This document shows positions 33,060 through 44,445 of a stretch of 64,000 nucleotides of DNA, one piece after another. Position numbers and translations under genes: made by a program. How positions within the stretch are numbered: position 1 is the stretch's first letter; the number at the start of each line of letters is the position of its first letter. The notes beneath the pieces were generated by a model, which was not told the DNA's origin, ran no database searches, and saw only the letters and a list, made by a program, of their open reading frames with translations. Source of the DNA: Onchidella celtica (lineage: Eukaryota; Mollusca; Gastropoda; Systellommatophora; Onchidiidae); the NCBI GenBank assembly GCA_963931925.1, contig OZ007579.1, forward strand, positions 40,641,335 to 40,705,334, in the 5' to 3' direction.

Positions 33060-33531
33060 ACTAGCTGAGGTCCCCGGCCCTGCCCGGGATAAATCGGTTT
33101 GAATATTAGTTTCAGTTGTGGGTGGTTATTATGGACCTGCTTCATCTTGCCTGTTCCTATTTGTTTATTTTATATTTGTTTGCTTTTAATTAAGTCTTAC
33201 TGCTCTCTGCCTTTGTAAATTGACACCCTGCGCATCCCGTACAACAGCATGATTTGCGCACGGGTTAGTGTGTTTGATAGTGAACACATCGCAGGAAGTG
33301 ATAACGAAATATTAAAATGGCGAACCATGACTCGAAATAGATCTAAATGATGGCGAAACAATGAAAAATGAAACGAAGCCTGAACATTTCATAATTTCTA
33401 ATATAGCCCATGTTTATTTCGCATTGATAATATATATGCTGTCGTGCAAAGTTTGAAGCCTGGGTACGAGTGTGATGCGGTTTCTGAGCCTTAGGTGACC
33501 AAAGTTTCGAGTTACAAAATATATGTATAGA
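33060..33531 (-). mobile_element. Helentron-like element H2, copy c
   Basis: In reverse orientation the 5' end is TCTATACATATATTTTG (complement of 33515-33531). The 3' end is the hairpin CCCGGGCAGGGCCGGGG (33072-33088) followed by ACCTCAG and CTAGT (33060-33064). The 3' third matches H2a, H2b and H2d. The segment 33285-33350 matches 47258-47330 in complement (GATCTATTTCGAGTCATGGT, TCGCCATTTTAA). Confidence 0.7.
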
Positions 33532-33846
33532 TTAGAAGATGGGAGATCCTGCCTGAAGGACATCATCAACCACCCCCGCCTATCACCAGTCCCACTATTA
33601 TTATATCACAATTACTATTATATCTTCAACACATTGCTTCTTGGTCACTTCAAAAATAATGTAATGTTAGTTTTTTTTACGGAGCCAGTTTGTGGATAAA
33701 TTCCTCTGAAAAGTAATTTGACAGAATTCAAGATCGGGAGCGTCCCTTGTTCTAATTCAGCTGCGGTAAGGTTTCTTTTGTCACACCATCTTCTCAAACA
33801 GTTTCAGACTCTTTCTCGTTCTCTCTGTTAATTTATCCATCGCGAT
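33532..33846. other. Unannotated spacer
   Basis: A short CATCAACCACCC.CGCC phrase near 33562-33580 echoes family G at 26620. Nothing else was seen. Confidence 0.4.
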
Positions 33847-34958
33847 CTCAGTTCTTGTTTGTTCTATCTCCATTTTCTGAAAAACTGGAGATCTTTTAGT
33901 ATGTAGAAGAGGTATATAAAATTATTTTATATAAAAACTCCACACTTTGACACTATAGTCTTGTTTTAAAATGCGTTGTATTTATTCTAACTCCTTATCA
34001 TCATATAATAATGGAGCTTGGGCCCAACTTTGTTCCCGCAAAGGCTTTTTTACTAAGCACCGTAGAGAAATCAAACTTCGCACATGTATGTAAAATGTAT
34101 CAAGCCTGTACGTGTCGTGCTCGCTTTTTCCCGAAACTCTTTACTTTTTTCAGAAATTCAGTTATAATTTTCAGTTATCAATTCATGATTGCGAATACGA
34201 CGTGATAATGTACTTCCGTCAATTTCGTCATTTCCGTCTCTTACCGGAAATATAAACTAGAGTTCACGATCCAGCCACGCCAAGAAAACTTTGATACAGA
34301 GTATGGTGTGTTATACAGATGAGGTGTGCCATTCATTCATACCAAGAAAACTGTATAAATATTTAGAGTGTGCTTCAAGATCGGAAGGAAATATTTCATT
34401 ATAGATCTCGGAGTGTCAGTCATGCCAAGAAAACTTTGTCGAAAGGCTAGATCTAGGCTAATGCTCAAAGTAGTCAAAAACGGAAAATGTAATAATAATA
34501 TAAAAAAAAAAAACACGTGATTTTGAACAAGACCTACTGCCGCTCACACAGCTCGGATTTGCGTGAAATTTTACATGTGCCTGCCCTTCAACCCGCAAAA
34601 GGTTCTCTTTTAGATTTTGAGTCTTGAAAAGGTGGGGGAGTATTTTTTTGAGTTTGAGTTTGGTTTATGCCGCTAATTGACTCCCTCCGATCCTTCATTT
34701 TTTACGAATACATGAGCCCATGAAAAATTCTCGGTGCGCACTATATATAGTATGCACTGTGTACTACTGTAAGACTATCCTATCTATCTATTGATCGCCG
34801 ATTTTATGTGGATGACCCAAAGTGTCTTGATATTAATGTCTTTGTGCCGATTCCTTTCGGTCTGGGGTAGTGAGCTTTGTTTTTTCCCATTCAAAGAATG
34901 GGGCAGTTACTAAAGCCGCAAACGTTTAATGTCGATCGAATTTCTCAGTTGTATACGA
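33847..34958 (+). mobile_element. MITE family M1, copy f, split by an insertion
   Basis: The left part 33847-34001 has the best-preserved left terminus in the window (GATCTCAGTTCTTGTTTGTT, CTATCTCCATTTTCTGAAAA, ACTGGAGATCTTTTAGTATG) and runs to CTAACTCCTTATCAT. The right part resumes at about 34909 with CTAAAGCCGCAAACGTTTAA and GAATTTCTCAGTTGT, and is then cut short. The intervening ~905 bp is element H4a. Confidence 0.7.
34002..34912 (+). mobile_element. Helentron-like element H4, copy a (nested in M1)
   Basis: Starts CATATAATAATGGAGCTTGG. Ends with a perfect hairpin CCCATTC-AAA-GAATGGG (34886-34902) then GCAGTTACTA. Most of the body recurs in reverse at 41593-42169, which lacks about 340 bp present here (about 34375-34715). 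That extra part includes GAGTTTGAGTTTGG (34651-34664), similar to the start of family G, so H4a may itself carry an insertion. Confidence 0.65.
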
Positions 34959-35014
34959 GGTCGAGTCATATTTAATCCAGGCGCCCACCAGGCCGAGTTT
35001 GGTCGTCCGAGTTT

Positions 35015-35095
35015 TTTAAATTTGAATTTGAGTTTGAGTTTGGGTTTAACGGTGCGTGGCCACGATAACGGCCATTTTGCGTCTTTTACTTTTAC
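35015..35095 (+). repeat. Dispersed repeat family G copy
   Basis: GAATTTGAGTTTGAGTTTGG, GTTTAACGGTGCGTGGCCAC, GATAACGGCCATTTTGCGTC. This is a close match to 8566-8625 and 32660-32710. Confidence 0.65.
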
Positions 35096-35378
35096 GGTTT
35101 TTCATTATCTTACTCTGCATGATTAGCCATTTTTGTTGGATGGTGACCTCACCATGTTTCAGCGAGACATCTCGTACCTGGCAAATAGTTGAATTTCATT
35201 CAAACTCAAAGTCGTGACGTCACCATTCACCGAGTCGGCCAATCGAATTCGGTTAACTCATTGAGTAAGTCCCTGAGGTAACTTGTGTGTGTGTGTGGAC
35301 AGGGAACTCTCAACACTATCCAGTTTGAAATCTAGACTTAGTTCAAAATTTTTTTCTTAATTTTTTTTTTTACTTTCA
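35096..35378. other. Unannotated spacer
   Basis: No gene recognised. Confidence 0.4.
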
Positions 35379-35675
35379 TCTATACTATATTTGTGGACTT
35401 GAGATTTTTCGTTGCAAAAGGCTTCTAAACCACTCAACACTCCCGACTTCAAATTTTATATGGTGCATCAGAATGGATGTAAGGGTGCACTAACCCGTGC
35501 GCAAATCATGCTGTTGTACGGGATGCGCAGGATGTCAAAAAGGCAGAGCAGTAAAACTTATTTAAAATAAACAAATAGAAACAGGCCAGGTGAAGCAGGT
35601 CCATAATAACCACCTAGAACTGAAACCAATATTCAAACCAATTTATCCCGGGCAGGGCCGGGGACCTCAGCTAGT
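35379..35675 (+). mobile_element. Helentron-like element H2, copy d (compact, both ends present)
   Basis: 297 bp from TCTATACTATATTTGTGGAC to a hairpin CCCGGGCAGGGCCGGGG (35648-35664), then ACCTCAG and CTAGT (35671-35675). The first ~110 bp match 47108-47190 and the last ~180 bp match H2a and H2c. It appears to be an internally deleted derivative that keeps both termini. Confidence 0.75.
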
Positions 35676-38574
35676 TCAGTATAAACACAAGAGATAGTAC
35701 ATTAGGAGTAAAGGAAAATCAATGAACCAGGGTGGGATTCAGTATTTCAAGAAGTTGGCTTGGATATTAGTGTTGGAAAATCGGCGTCCATTCGAGCCGA
35801 ATATTCGGCTTTCCGCAACGAATGAGCTATGCACATTTAGTCTCTCACACACTTAAACAAGTAAGCACATAAACCCACAAAAAGTGTAAGAGCCCCCCCC
35901 CCCCCCACCCATCTTTTCACATCTAATCACCTGTTTTCCTGCCCCTCCCACCCCCCCCCCCTCAACTGTTTTCCTTGAAGTATTTAACTGCATTTGCTGC
36001 ATGCCAATACAAAAAAAAAAACGAACAAAAACAGGAGAAAATGTATTCTGTCAATCAAACAAAATATCCTACCCACACACACAACATAAGTCAATAACTC
36101 GTTTTTATAAGGATCAAACTGCGACTTGACACCTTTTTCAGTTACCCAACAACAGTAAACCCAGAATTTCAATTATTTCAATAAATACAAACTTGAGAAA
36201 ATCTTCACAATAACACCTGCTTCCGCCCCGTCTCTCCACATGTTATCTATGATTATGCCAAGGTGTTCCCCCACATTGAGCAGCTATTTTTGACATGAAA
36301 GCTGCTCAAACATTGACAATCGTTTGTTTTCTTTCCAAGTCAAAACACATAATTAGCGCTTGGTTTTTTTGCGGCTCTGAATTTTCCGGAATCACGCATG
36401 GCTGGTTCTTCTCGGGCAAGTTAACAAGGATAAAAAAAGCAGAGAGAAAAAGAGAGAGACCTGGTGCATTTTACACATGGTAGAAATTGAGTGCCAGCAT
36501 TTCTGACATTTCTGATTTTGAAAGACAAAAAAAAAAAACAACCGGCCATGTTTTTGTTTTCTCCAGCTTTTGTTACTCAAATCTCAGCAATGGAAAAACA
36601 AGTCTGTAACTTGGCGGCAGAACTTACCCACCCACCCACTTACAGTTGCTCGAACAGATCAGTACAAAAACTGCGTGCAAAACTTCCGGAGGCTTCGTGT
36701 GACGAGGACAGAGTTTTTTCACTGAATCAGTGCCCTCGTATAGCTGACATTTGACAGAGAGACTCTAGCTGGTGTTTTTAATGTGTACGAAAACGTTACA
36801 AAACTTTCAAGTAGTGAAATAGAAAGAACATTGTCATGAGTGCTGACATACAGAAACACAGCGTGAAAGCTTAACCACCTTACATTTCTTTTATTTTGTA
36901 AGAAGTAACTTGCATTTCGGCTTAACTCGCTCGCTACGGCCAGCCGAATAATTGGCCCGCAGGTCTTCACTTCGCTATGTGAACACCAATTTTCTGACAC
37001 TATATATATCTAATCATACTTTTCGAAATATCGAATCATATCCTAGTTCATTGCGTTTCCTTTACTGTAAAGTAATAATAATGTTTATGTCTTGTATTCA
37101 TACTGAACGAAAGAAAAAATATCTTGGAACCACCTCTACACTTTAAACTGGATCGTGCTGAGAGTAATCTACCCTTTTACAGAAAAACACCGTAAACACA
37201 AAAAAAAAACACAAAGAAGGAAAACATTTGGAGTTGTCGTCTGTTTCAGTTTTGGTTCTCTTTCCATGATTTTGATGTTGGCAAAAAGGCACGATTTTTT
37301 TCCCATAGAATTATATAAACCAGATAGAGAAAGAGCGCAATTCACTAGAAAATGATGTTTAAAAATGAATTTGATCTCTATAGTCGTTTACAGTCTCTTG
37401 TCGTAAAAACATCAGAGTTCCTGTCCATACCCATAAAAGTTACCGTAGGAATGCGTTAAGCAATCGGGGAGTATTTGTGGCTAGCTGATAAGGCATTGGA
37501 CATAGTAGTAGTATAGGTCCACATTAAGTATAGGTACACATTAAGTTTAGGTACACATTAAGCGACAAGCATCAGGCTGTAATTATTTTCATAGTGATAA
37601 TTAAAGGATGCCTCTTGTACATTATTTTTTTTTCAGCTGAACGCGACATAATTATTCCTGCTGGGAGTTTTTTGCCACTTAAACATGGATGGTGGGACAA
37701 CATGTAGAACGAAGCGGACGAACCTGGGGGTCCGTAAAACACGCATGAACAGCTTCGAGGTCTTGGGACGAGAAACAAGTCTGCAGGGATACCGTATTAT
37801 GTTTCTGTTTGCCCTTGGGTATGTTAGCAGCATGTGTGGCGTTAAGGGTTAATAATGGCTATTTTTTGAAATAAAGTACTTTGATTTCACAACTTATAAA
37901 CAGTTCAGACTTAGCAATTTAACCAGTACACAATTTTGTAATCAATAACAGCTGATGAGCCTTAACACTAAATACATGGTACCTACTAATTGATTCTTAC
38001 TCAATTGACTAGACCTTTGGTCTCATTTTGATGTCTTAGAGTAACAAGAAAAGGTGGAAAACACAAATTATATAGATTTTACTTTGCTTATAAACTGGAA
38101 AATGATGGGCTGATGATTTTATTTGAAGTAATAAAACGCTTCAGTGAGCTGAATTTCACATCCTTCTTGGTTTGTCATTTGTAAACTCTCTTTCTTACTT
38201 TCCAGGGCCTCAACAAACTCACTCTCAAATATGAAGAAACAAGTTCCAGTTTTCTCTTTCAAAGGTAGAAATACCAATATTTTTTGTGTGAGATGGGTTG
38301 TAAGATCTGAATGAAGAAGAAAAAATTCGTTTTATTAAATTTGTTGTAATGACCTTAGTATGATTCCCGTCATGTTCAATCACGAATGTCTATCTGTAAT
38401 TGTTTTCTCTTTTCTTAGATCAAACACAAGGGCATTGTCGGGCGAAGATCTAACCAGAGGCGCCGATTTCCCCAAAGGCTTTTGCGGAGGACCATGCCAT
38501 CTCACTGCCAGGGAGATTGGCCTCATTCGCTCGTACAGACATTGTGGTTCTGCCATCAGAGTTTACAAAGAACC
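35676..38574. other. Largest unannotated stretch
   Basis: About 2.9 kb with C-rich runs at 35896-35909 and 35950-35960, a 12-base A run near 36011, and GTATAGGT(C/A)CACATTAAGT repeated three times at 37513-37561. No gene, tRNA or dispersed repeat was recognised. Confidence 0.4.
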
Positions 38575-38912
38575 CGGTCTACAAAGACCACGGTCTATCT
38601 ACCATAGGATCAGGGGCAGGAAAAAAATCCAAATATCTGTCCCTGATCCTATGGTAGGTAGAATCGAGCACCTAGACTTCTCGAATAAGAACGAAAAACT
38701 GAGGGTCAGTGTGCACGTCAAAGATATCTTGGCAGTTGGAAATCAAGAAGAGCAGGCCGAACAAGCCGCTGCCCGGGCAAAATTAGATAAAATTTATCCC
38801 TACCACTCCCCGACCGGCGAAGCGCTGTGCAATGACGTGTCTACTCCAGCTGTGACTGGGGCTGCAATGACACTAAGGCAAATTTCCCCGAATGCTATTA
38901 AAGAATTATACA
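38575..38912 (+). repeat. tRNA-derived SINE family V, copy 2 with inverted 5' end
   Basis: The body from 38637 (CTGTCCCTGATCCTATGGTA) through AAAGATATCTTGGCAGTTGG, AGCAGGCCGAACAAGCCGCT, TACCACTCCCCGACCGGCGA to GAATGCTATTAAAG matches 17010-17345. The tRNA-like head is missing. Instead a 25-bp inverted copy of the body start lies at 38595-38619, facing 38637-38661 across a 17-bp loop. An uninterrupted 187-codon frame spans this area but is a repeat artefact. Confidence 0.65.
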
Positions 38913-38914
38913 AT

Positions 38915-39289
38915 ACTAGCTGAGTTCCCGGCCCTGCCCGGGATAAATCGATTTATTAGTTTCAGTTCTGGGTTATTATGGACCTGCTACATTTTGTCTG
39001 TTCCTTTAGCTTTATTTTATTTTTGTTTGTTTGTTTGTTTTTAGATACGTTTTTAATGGCAAAGAAATATTATAATATTTTCCTACGCATATTGAAAACA
39101 CAAACCTGTACTTTTGGCCCTGCAGAGTTCATAACTGGTCAAATTAGTAACAGTCATGAAAATTACAACATGGATAGCTTTGGAAAGAAAATCTTGAGAA
39201 GGGCATGTTGGTAGGATTATAACAAGGAAAAATGTTCACCTTCATACAGAAAAAAAAAATAAAAAATTTCAGAGGTGTAACTGGATCAT

Positions 39290-39344
<55 letters not shown>

Positions 39345-40159
39345 AAAGAATAGATATGAAAAGAAAAGAAGAAAGGAAGGGGAGCAGAGGGAGAGAACAA
39401 AACAACAAAATCCTGTAAGAAAGGGAATAAAATTACTTTTGGCGATATGTAATCCCTGGCTGATGTGTTATGTTGACTGTCATGATCTACTGATGTAGAA
39501 AAAGAATCGTTTTGTTTAGCTTGTGTCTAACTGACCCTACATCCCCGCGAACATATCTTTTGCATGAAGACTGCCATGGTGGTGCAACATTTTTCACAGG
39601 CCTTCTTAATGATCTGGGTTGGGTGGCTGTCTTGGCTTTGGACATGGCAGTTATAAAACTGGGACTTCCGATGCCATCAAATACTTTGGAGCCAAATACA
39701 TCTGGCACTGCCAATGTCACTTTCATTGTTGTAACCGCTGACACCGGCCGTAGGGATTCTTAGTTGTAAGCAGATGCCGTAAAACTTTTTCCTAGTCTAG
39801 GCACACTGAGAACACACAAAGTTTCATACTTGATAGTCTAATCCTCAATCTCATCATTCAAACCAGTCCTAACCGGAAGTTGTTTTGTGACTGATACAGT
39901 CTATACCGGAACCAATCTTAGTTACATTAATTTGCCGAAAAAATAGACCGAACGCCAATGTGTCGCAACCTAGAAACTAATACAAACGTTCTGCGAGTTA
40001 TTAATTATTTTTTTATTTTCTGTGCCGGGAACACGACGACAGTCTATACTAAGCGCTGTATAAAATCTGAGGGCCACCGAATCAGCATTAACGGAGGAGT
40101 AGCGAAAGGCGCGCTGCAATTGTCGTAAGGTTTCACTTTTATTAATATCTATATATAGA
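38915..40159 (-). mobile_element. Helentron-like element H2, copy b, with internal insertion
   Basis: Reverse orientation. The 3' terminus is CTAGT (38915-38919) with hairpin CCCGGGCAGGGCCGGG (38928-38943). The 5' terminus is TCTATATATAGA (40148-40159). Both halves match H2a (10102-10856), but about 660 bp at 39126-39785 has no counterpart there and replaces about 33 bp of H2a. Confidence 0.7.
39126..39785. other. Insertion inside H2b, containing a (GAAA)n microsatellite
   Basis: This segment interrupts the H2b match. It holds a (GAAA)n tract at 39293-39345 and an 83-codon open frame (39512-39763) of ordinary composition with no recognised motif. I could not see terminal repeats or a target duplication that would define it as a separate transposon. 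Confidence 0.5.
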
Positions 40160-40755
40160 AAAAAACAGCAAGGAAAAAAAATTCACTGCTGCGAGGAAGA
40201 AATGCTCAGACCTGAAAAAATTACATGTGAAAGATAGTTCTTTTTGCTACTATGTCTATTCCTTTGACATGAAAGCGAAGTATCGTAATTTTGTAATAGA
40301 TGAAAATAGGCCTAAAAATATCGAATAATGCTTTCTCCTCAGTGATGGCCTCCCTCCTGCCTTTGTTTTGTTTCGACTTTAGTACCGTGCATGTCATAAA
40401 AAATAACCATATCAAGCTTGGTGCGCAGTGTCCTGGCGCGCACGAGTTCTGAAGCAGGACTGCAGATAACTACTTTTATTGTAAGGGAGAGAGAGAGAGT
40501 ACGTCATCGAATAATGCTTTCTCCTCAACAATGGTTGCTTCCCTCCTGCTTTTGTTTTGTCTCGTCTTTAAACTTCCGGTTGCGTTTCAAAGTTTGAAGG
40601 CATGAGTTTCTGTGCCGTCTGCTTTTATGCACGGTACGCGGGCATTGCGGGTGTTGCTGTGCCAGTTGTAAATTGTTTTCCTAGATCTACATAATCTGTG
40701 TGCTGATTGTGCGTGTTGTTTGCAACCCGTTCTTTGAACGGGCCCTTACACTAGT
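40148..40755 (+). mobile_element. Helentron-like element H1, copy c
   Basis: Full-length relative of 3753-4357. The 5' end is TCTATATATAGAAAAAAACA. The 3' end is a perfect hairpin CCCGTTC-TTT-GAACGGG (40726-40742), then CCCTTACA and CTAGT (40751-40755). It contains the same internally repeated AATGCTTTCTCCTCA block (40326 and 40512). Its first 12 bases are shared, in opposite orientation, with the 5' end of H2b. Confidence 0.75.
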
Positions 40756-41592
40756 AAATGAAAAAATTGTAAAGTTTCTCTCCTCGAAACCAAATGGAAA
40801 TCAAGCGAAGAATAAAGAGGGGGCAAACCGAAATGTGTCTGCGTCTGCCGTAAACTTTTGTGTTGGGGCATTTACTGTTCTTCCATGAAAGAGCCGAGTG
40901 CGCTGTCCAAAATAAATAAAATAGCACCACTAACACGACATTAACGCAAGTAAAGCTATGTTTTACGTGCTATTTATTTAAATGCTAACGCAGACAAAAA
41001 TATCTAGAACATTACGATGTTGTCATAGTAAATTACCCCTTGTTCTTTAAATAAAAACAAAGAGATGAATAAAAAGTAGGGGAAGATTGATAGCCCGAGT
41101 CTGAGTCATACATGCGATGTTTTCTGTTTTTCAATTTTCATTTCTCTTTTTATCATTACTACCTGTTTGGCCCGCTGACTCGGGGAATTCACAGAATGAT
41201 GTGATTTTTAAAACCGAGTTTCGATCTCCACATGTAAAATTGAGGCGCAGAACGAAGTTTCCTGTCACACTTTTTAGACCCATTTTTTAAAACTTTTTGG
41301 GGGGGGGGGGGGGGAGGGGGGGGGGCTCAAAATGTCGGAACACTTTCTTCTGTACTTTTCCGTCGTGGCTCAAAGTCAAACGGAGGTAATAAAATTAGAG
41401 CAAAACCTCAAGACCCTTTAAAATATGCTCACGTACACCTTTATGTCTTCCCAAGCATGGTATTGATGTCATTTTCTGTCTATTTGCATTTCAACTGTTT
41501 TCCTTCACTGGACGCTTTTTTGGGTTATTTTTTAACATATTAATCACAAAATCATCGTCTTCGAAACGATGGCATATGTTTTTATTAGGTAC
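40756..41592. other. Unannotated spacer with poly-G
   Basis: A long G-rich run lies at 41299-41325. No gene was recognised. Confidence 0.4.
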
Positions 41593-42169
41593 ACTAGTAA
41601 CTGCCCCATTCTTCGAATGATAAAAAAACAAAGCTCACCACTCCAGACCGAAAGGAATCAGCACAAAGACATATGTCGAGACACTTTGGCTCATCCACAT
41701 AAAATCGGCGATGATCTAGTATTACAATAGTACACAGTGCACAGAGCACTTTTCATGGGCTCATGTGTTCGTAAAAAATGATCTAAATATTTACGCACAG
41801 TTTTCTTGGTATGAATGAATGGCACTCACCTCATCTGTATAACACTATACTCGGTATCACTATCAAAGTTTTCTTGGCGTGGCTGGATCGTGAACTCTAG
41901 TTTACATTTCCGGTAAGAGGCGGAAATGACGAAATTGACGGAAGTACATTATCACGTCGTATTCGCAATCATGAATTGATAACTGATAATTATAACTGAA
42001 TTTCTGAGAAAAGTAAAGAGTTTCGGGAAAAAATGAGCTCGACACGTACAGGCTTAATAAATTTTACATACATGTGCGAAGTTTCATTTCTCTACGTTGC
42101 GTAGTAAAAAAGCCTTTGCGGTCGCAAAGCTGGGCCCAAGCTCCATTATTATATGATGCCGTCTATAGA
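41593..42169 (-). mobile_element. Helentron-like element H4, copy b
   Basis: Reverse orientation. The 5' end is TCTATAGACGGCATCATATA then ATAATGGAGCTTGGGCCC. The 3' end is a hairpin ATTC-GAAGAAT-type (41604-41620, one mismatch against CCCATTC-AAA-GAATGGG), then GGGGCAGTTACTAGT. The body blocks (TGATAATGTACTTCCGTCAA, TTCACGATCCAGCCACGCCA, TCGGCGATGATCTAG-like) match 34002-34912 in complement, minus one ~340-bp segment. Confidence 0.7.
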
Positions 42170-42887
42170 AAGTGAAGTTAGACTCGGTCAGACAATACAC
42201 GGACGAATTATATTTTGTGGAATTTTGGATTAGGCGATTAAAAAAGCCTTTCATGACTACATTGGATGTCTTGCTTCCTTTGTAATATGATTTAAATAAA
42301 TAGCTTATATAATTAATAGCTGTTCTGCATGTGTACTGAAGCTGAGAGAAGGGGAAGGGGGCAAGGAGTAATTATTTCATGTCGCTGAAGCGTCGCAAAA
42401 TTTTGTTAATAAAAGTTTCCACGGTTCGAATTGTTTATTTCGTGCACATCAGAAAAAGGCAATGTTCCCGCGGATCCATGGAAGAATTATTTTCTGACGT
42501 GGACCTAGAGCGCATCTCGTCGTTTCTGAAGGAGGCTAAGGTCTACAACTACTACAAGTGGATTTGACATAATATTTTTTATCTTATTTACAGGATTCAT
42601 ATAATAAACATTCTTAATCACAAGCCCCTTTCCCATTAGATTTTAAATTTTATATCTTATTTGTAGGAATCAGAGGGCTTGGGATTAAGCCCAAAGTCAG
42701 ATCACGAAGAAAAACCCGAAAGACCCAAAGTAATCCATTAATCAAACCGACGTTAAAACCAAACTCAAAATCAAAAACTCAAAGCCAGAATGGAATTATT
42801 GTGCTTCTTTGCCACAGATCTGTGGGCTGCTCGTGGTCATTTTTCTTAAACACTTGGGTACTGGAGCTTTCATTTTATTTTTTTTTT
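42170..42887. other. Unannotated spacer
   Basis: Includes a 30-codon segment from ATG 42478 (starting MEELFSDVDLERISSFLKEA) with balanced composition. It has no recognised family and is too short to call a gene. Confidence 0.3.
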
Positions 42888-43321
42888 TTAAAAACAGTGG
42901 CGGTAGTAATTCATTGTGGTGCAATTTTGGCCCTTTTTTTTGCTCAATGCTACAGCCGAAGTGACAGTTTCAAAAATTATAAAATCAATTTTGTTAAGTG
43001 TCAACTAACCAAGCCCAATCATTTTTGTATCGACCGATTGTGTTGATTCAAGTTTCGGGTATTTTTAAATAAAAAGTTGTAAACATGTCAGAGACACAAT
43101 GATCTTTATTTTGGCTCCCTGTTGCAAGCCCATCGCACCGGAAACGATATTATTGCGCGTTCACTTCCGTGCGCACAATTTCCCTACCAGAAATGAGTGC
43201 GTAGTGTTCAGGTGCGCACGGAATCTGTAAGACTATATGGGAAGCTTTGTAGACCAACAAGAAAGATAGAATGGCAGGGTTCACAGGGTTTTCTCGGATA
43301 ATGCCGGGAACTTCATCTAGT
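42888..43321 (+). mobile_element. Helentron-like element H3, copy a
   Basis: About 430 bp. Shared blocks with 52125-52516 and 56776-57190: AGTAATTCATTGTG, GCTC.A.GCTACAGCC.AAGTG, ATCGACCGATTGTGTTGATT, TTTTGGCTCCCTGT, CGCACCGGAAACG, CCCTACCAGAAATGAGTG, GGGAAGCTTT.TAGACCA. It ends with a hairpin region CTCGGATAATGCCGGGA (43293-43309), ACTTCAT and CTAGT (43317-43321). The 5' boundary is uncertain because it is a T/A run. No protein is encoded. Confidence 0.7.
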
Positions 43322-43605
43322 TGAAATAGAAACCTATATAAAATACGTATTTCTGGCACACCAATTTCATTTCTTGTAGCTGCACAGCACTGAACTCTTA
43401 GCCAATTTAATGGGTTAAAAAAATGCAGCAGTAGCGTTAAAAACCGTCACATTCACTGTGTACTATGACATCCATTGAGAGAATCCAACTACCGCTTTAT
43501 TCACACAGTTCAGCGGCACTGCCGATTGTGCCTAAAGTGTAGTAATACAGGTCATAAAAAAGATGAAAATTAATGTGTGACATCAGTTATTTGTCCTTTT
43601 CCCGT

Positions 43606-43800
43606 TAATTTCTAAAAAAAATTGAGATTTTTTGTTATGCAGAAGAGGTGTGTAACAAATGCACACACTCTGACACTTGTTTGAAATGCCTTGTGTGTGT
43701 GTGGCCACTTGTAACTTCGTGTGATAAATTTAAAGCCGCAAACGTTAAACGAATTTCTCAGTTGCGCAAGAAGTGCAGCTGGAATAAAAAAACTGAGGTC
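43606..43800 (+). mobile_element. MITE family M1, copy g (partial)
   Basis: GCAGAAGAGGTGTGTAACAA, CACACTCTGACACTTGTTTG, AAATGCCTTGTG, AAAGCCGCAAACGTTAAACG, AATTTCTCAGTTGCGCAAGA then GCAGCTGGAATAAAAAAACTGAG. The order is as in other M1 copies, with more divergence. Confidence 0.6.
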
Positions 43801-44445
43801 ACCAATACTTGGAAAATGTCCAAAAGTGACTTGCGATTACAACATAGATAATAATCAGTATTCCAAATCCCACTTCCCACAATCTCATACCGCTATACCG
43901 AATTTTTTTTTTCGTAGGCTGCACGGTTAAAGAAACTCAGGAAACAAAGTACCAAAAAAATTGCTAATTAGCGTCAGTTTTTAAGAGTTTTTTTTTCAAC
44001 ATTTTCCAACACCTTCAGTTTGCACCGAGGAATGATACTTTTATTACACTTACCGTCTCTTTTCTGGTTCAGTTCAAAAAAACCTGTACATGCAAAACTA
44101 AGGCTATTTAACAACTAAATCGTCGGTTCAGTTCAAGCAATAAATATCTCCACTGTCACAACTCGGAAAAATTTCACCTTCGTTGCACCGAACCAACAGA
44201 GAATGCAACTCGAACTGATAAATGCAGACATCATTTGGGGTTTAAATTTCATCTGAATGTTAATTCTGTTAAATTCTGACATTATCTCTTGCACTCAAAC
44301 CGCAAAACCGTTTGAGATTTTTAGTTTTGTCAGGAGCAGACGTCTATGAAATCTGCTCGAATGTTAATAGATTTCCGTGGATGTAACTGTAAAATATTGT
44401 ACATAATGAGTAAACTGAAGATCTAATTGACAATTTATCACGAAT
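43801..44445. other. Unannotated spacer
   Basis: No gene recognised. Confidence 0.4.

Noticed and set aside
38360-38923. 187-codon plus-strand ORF
   Set aside because: It spans the inverted SINE copy and unrelated flank; the same SINE at 17 kb is not open in the corresponding frame.
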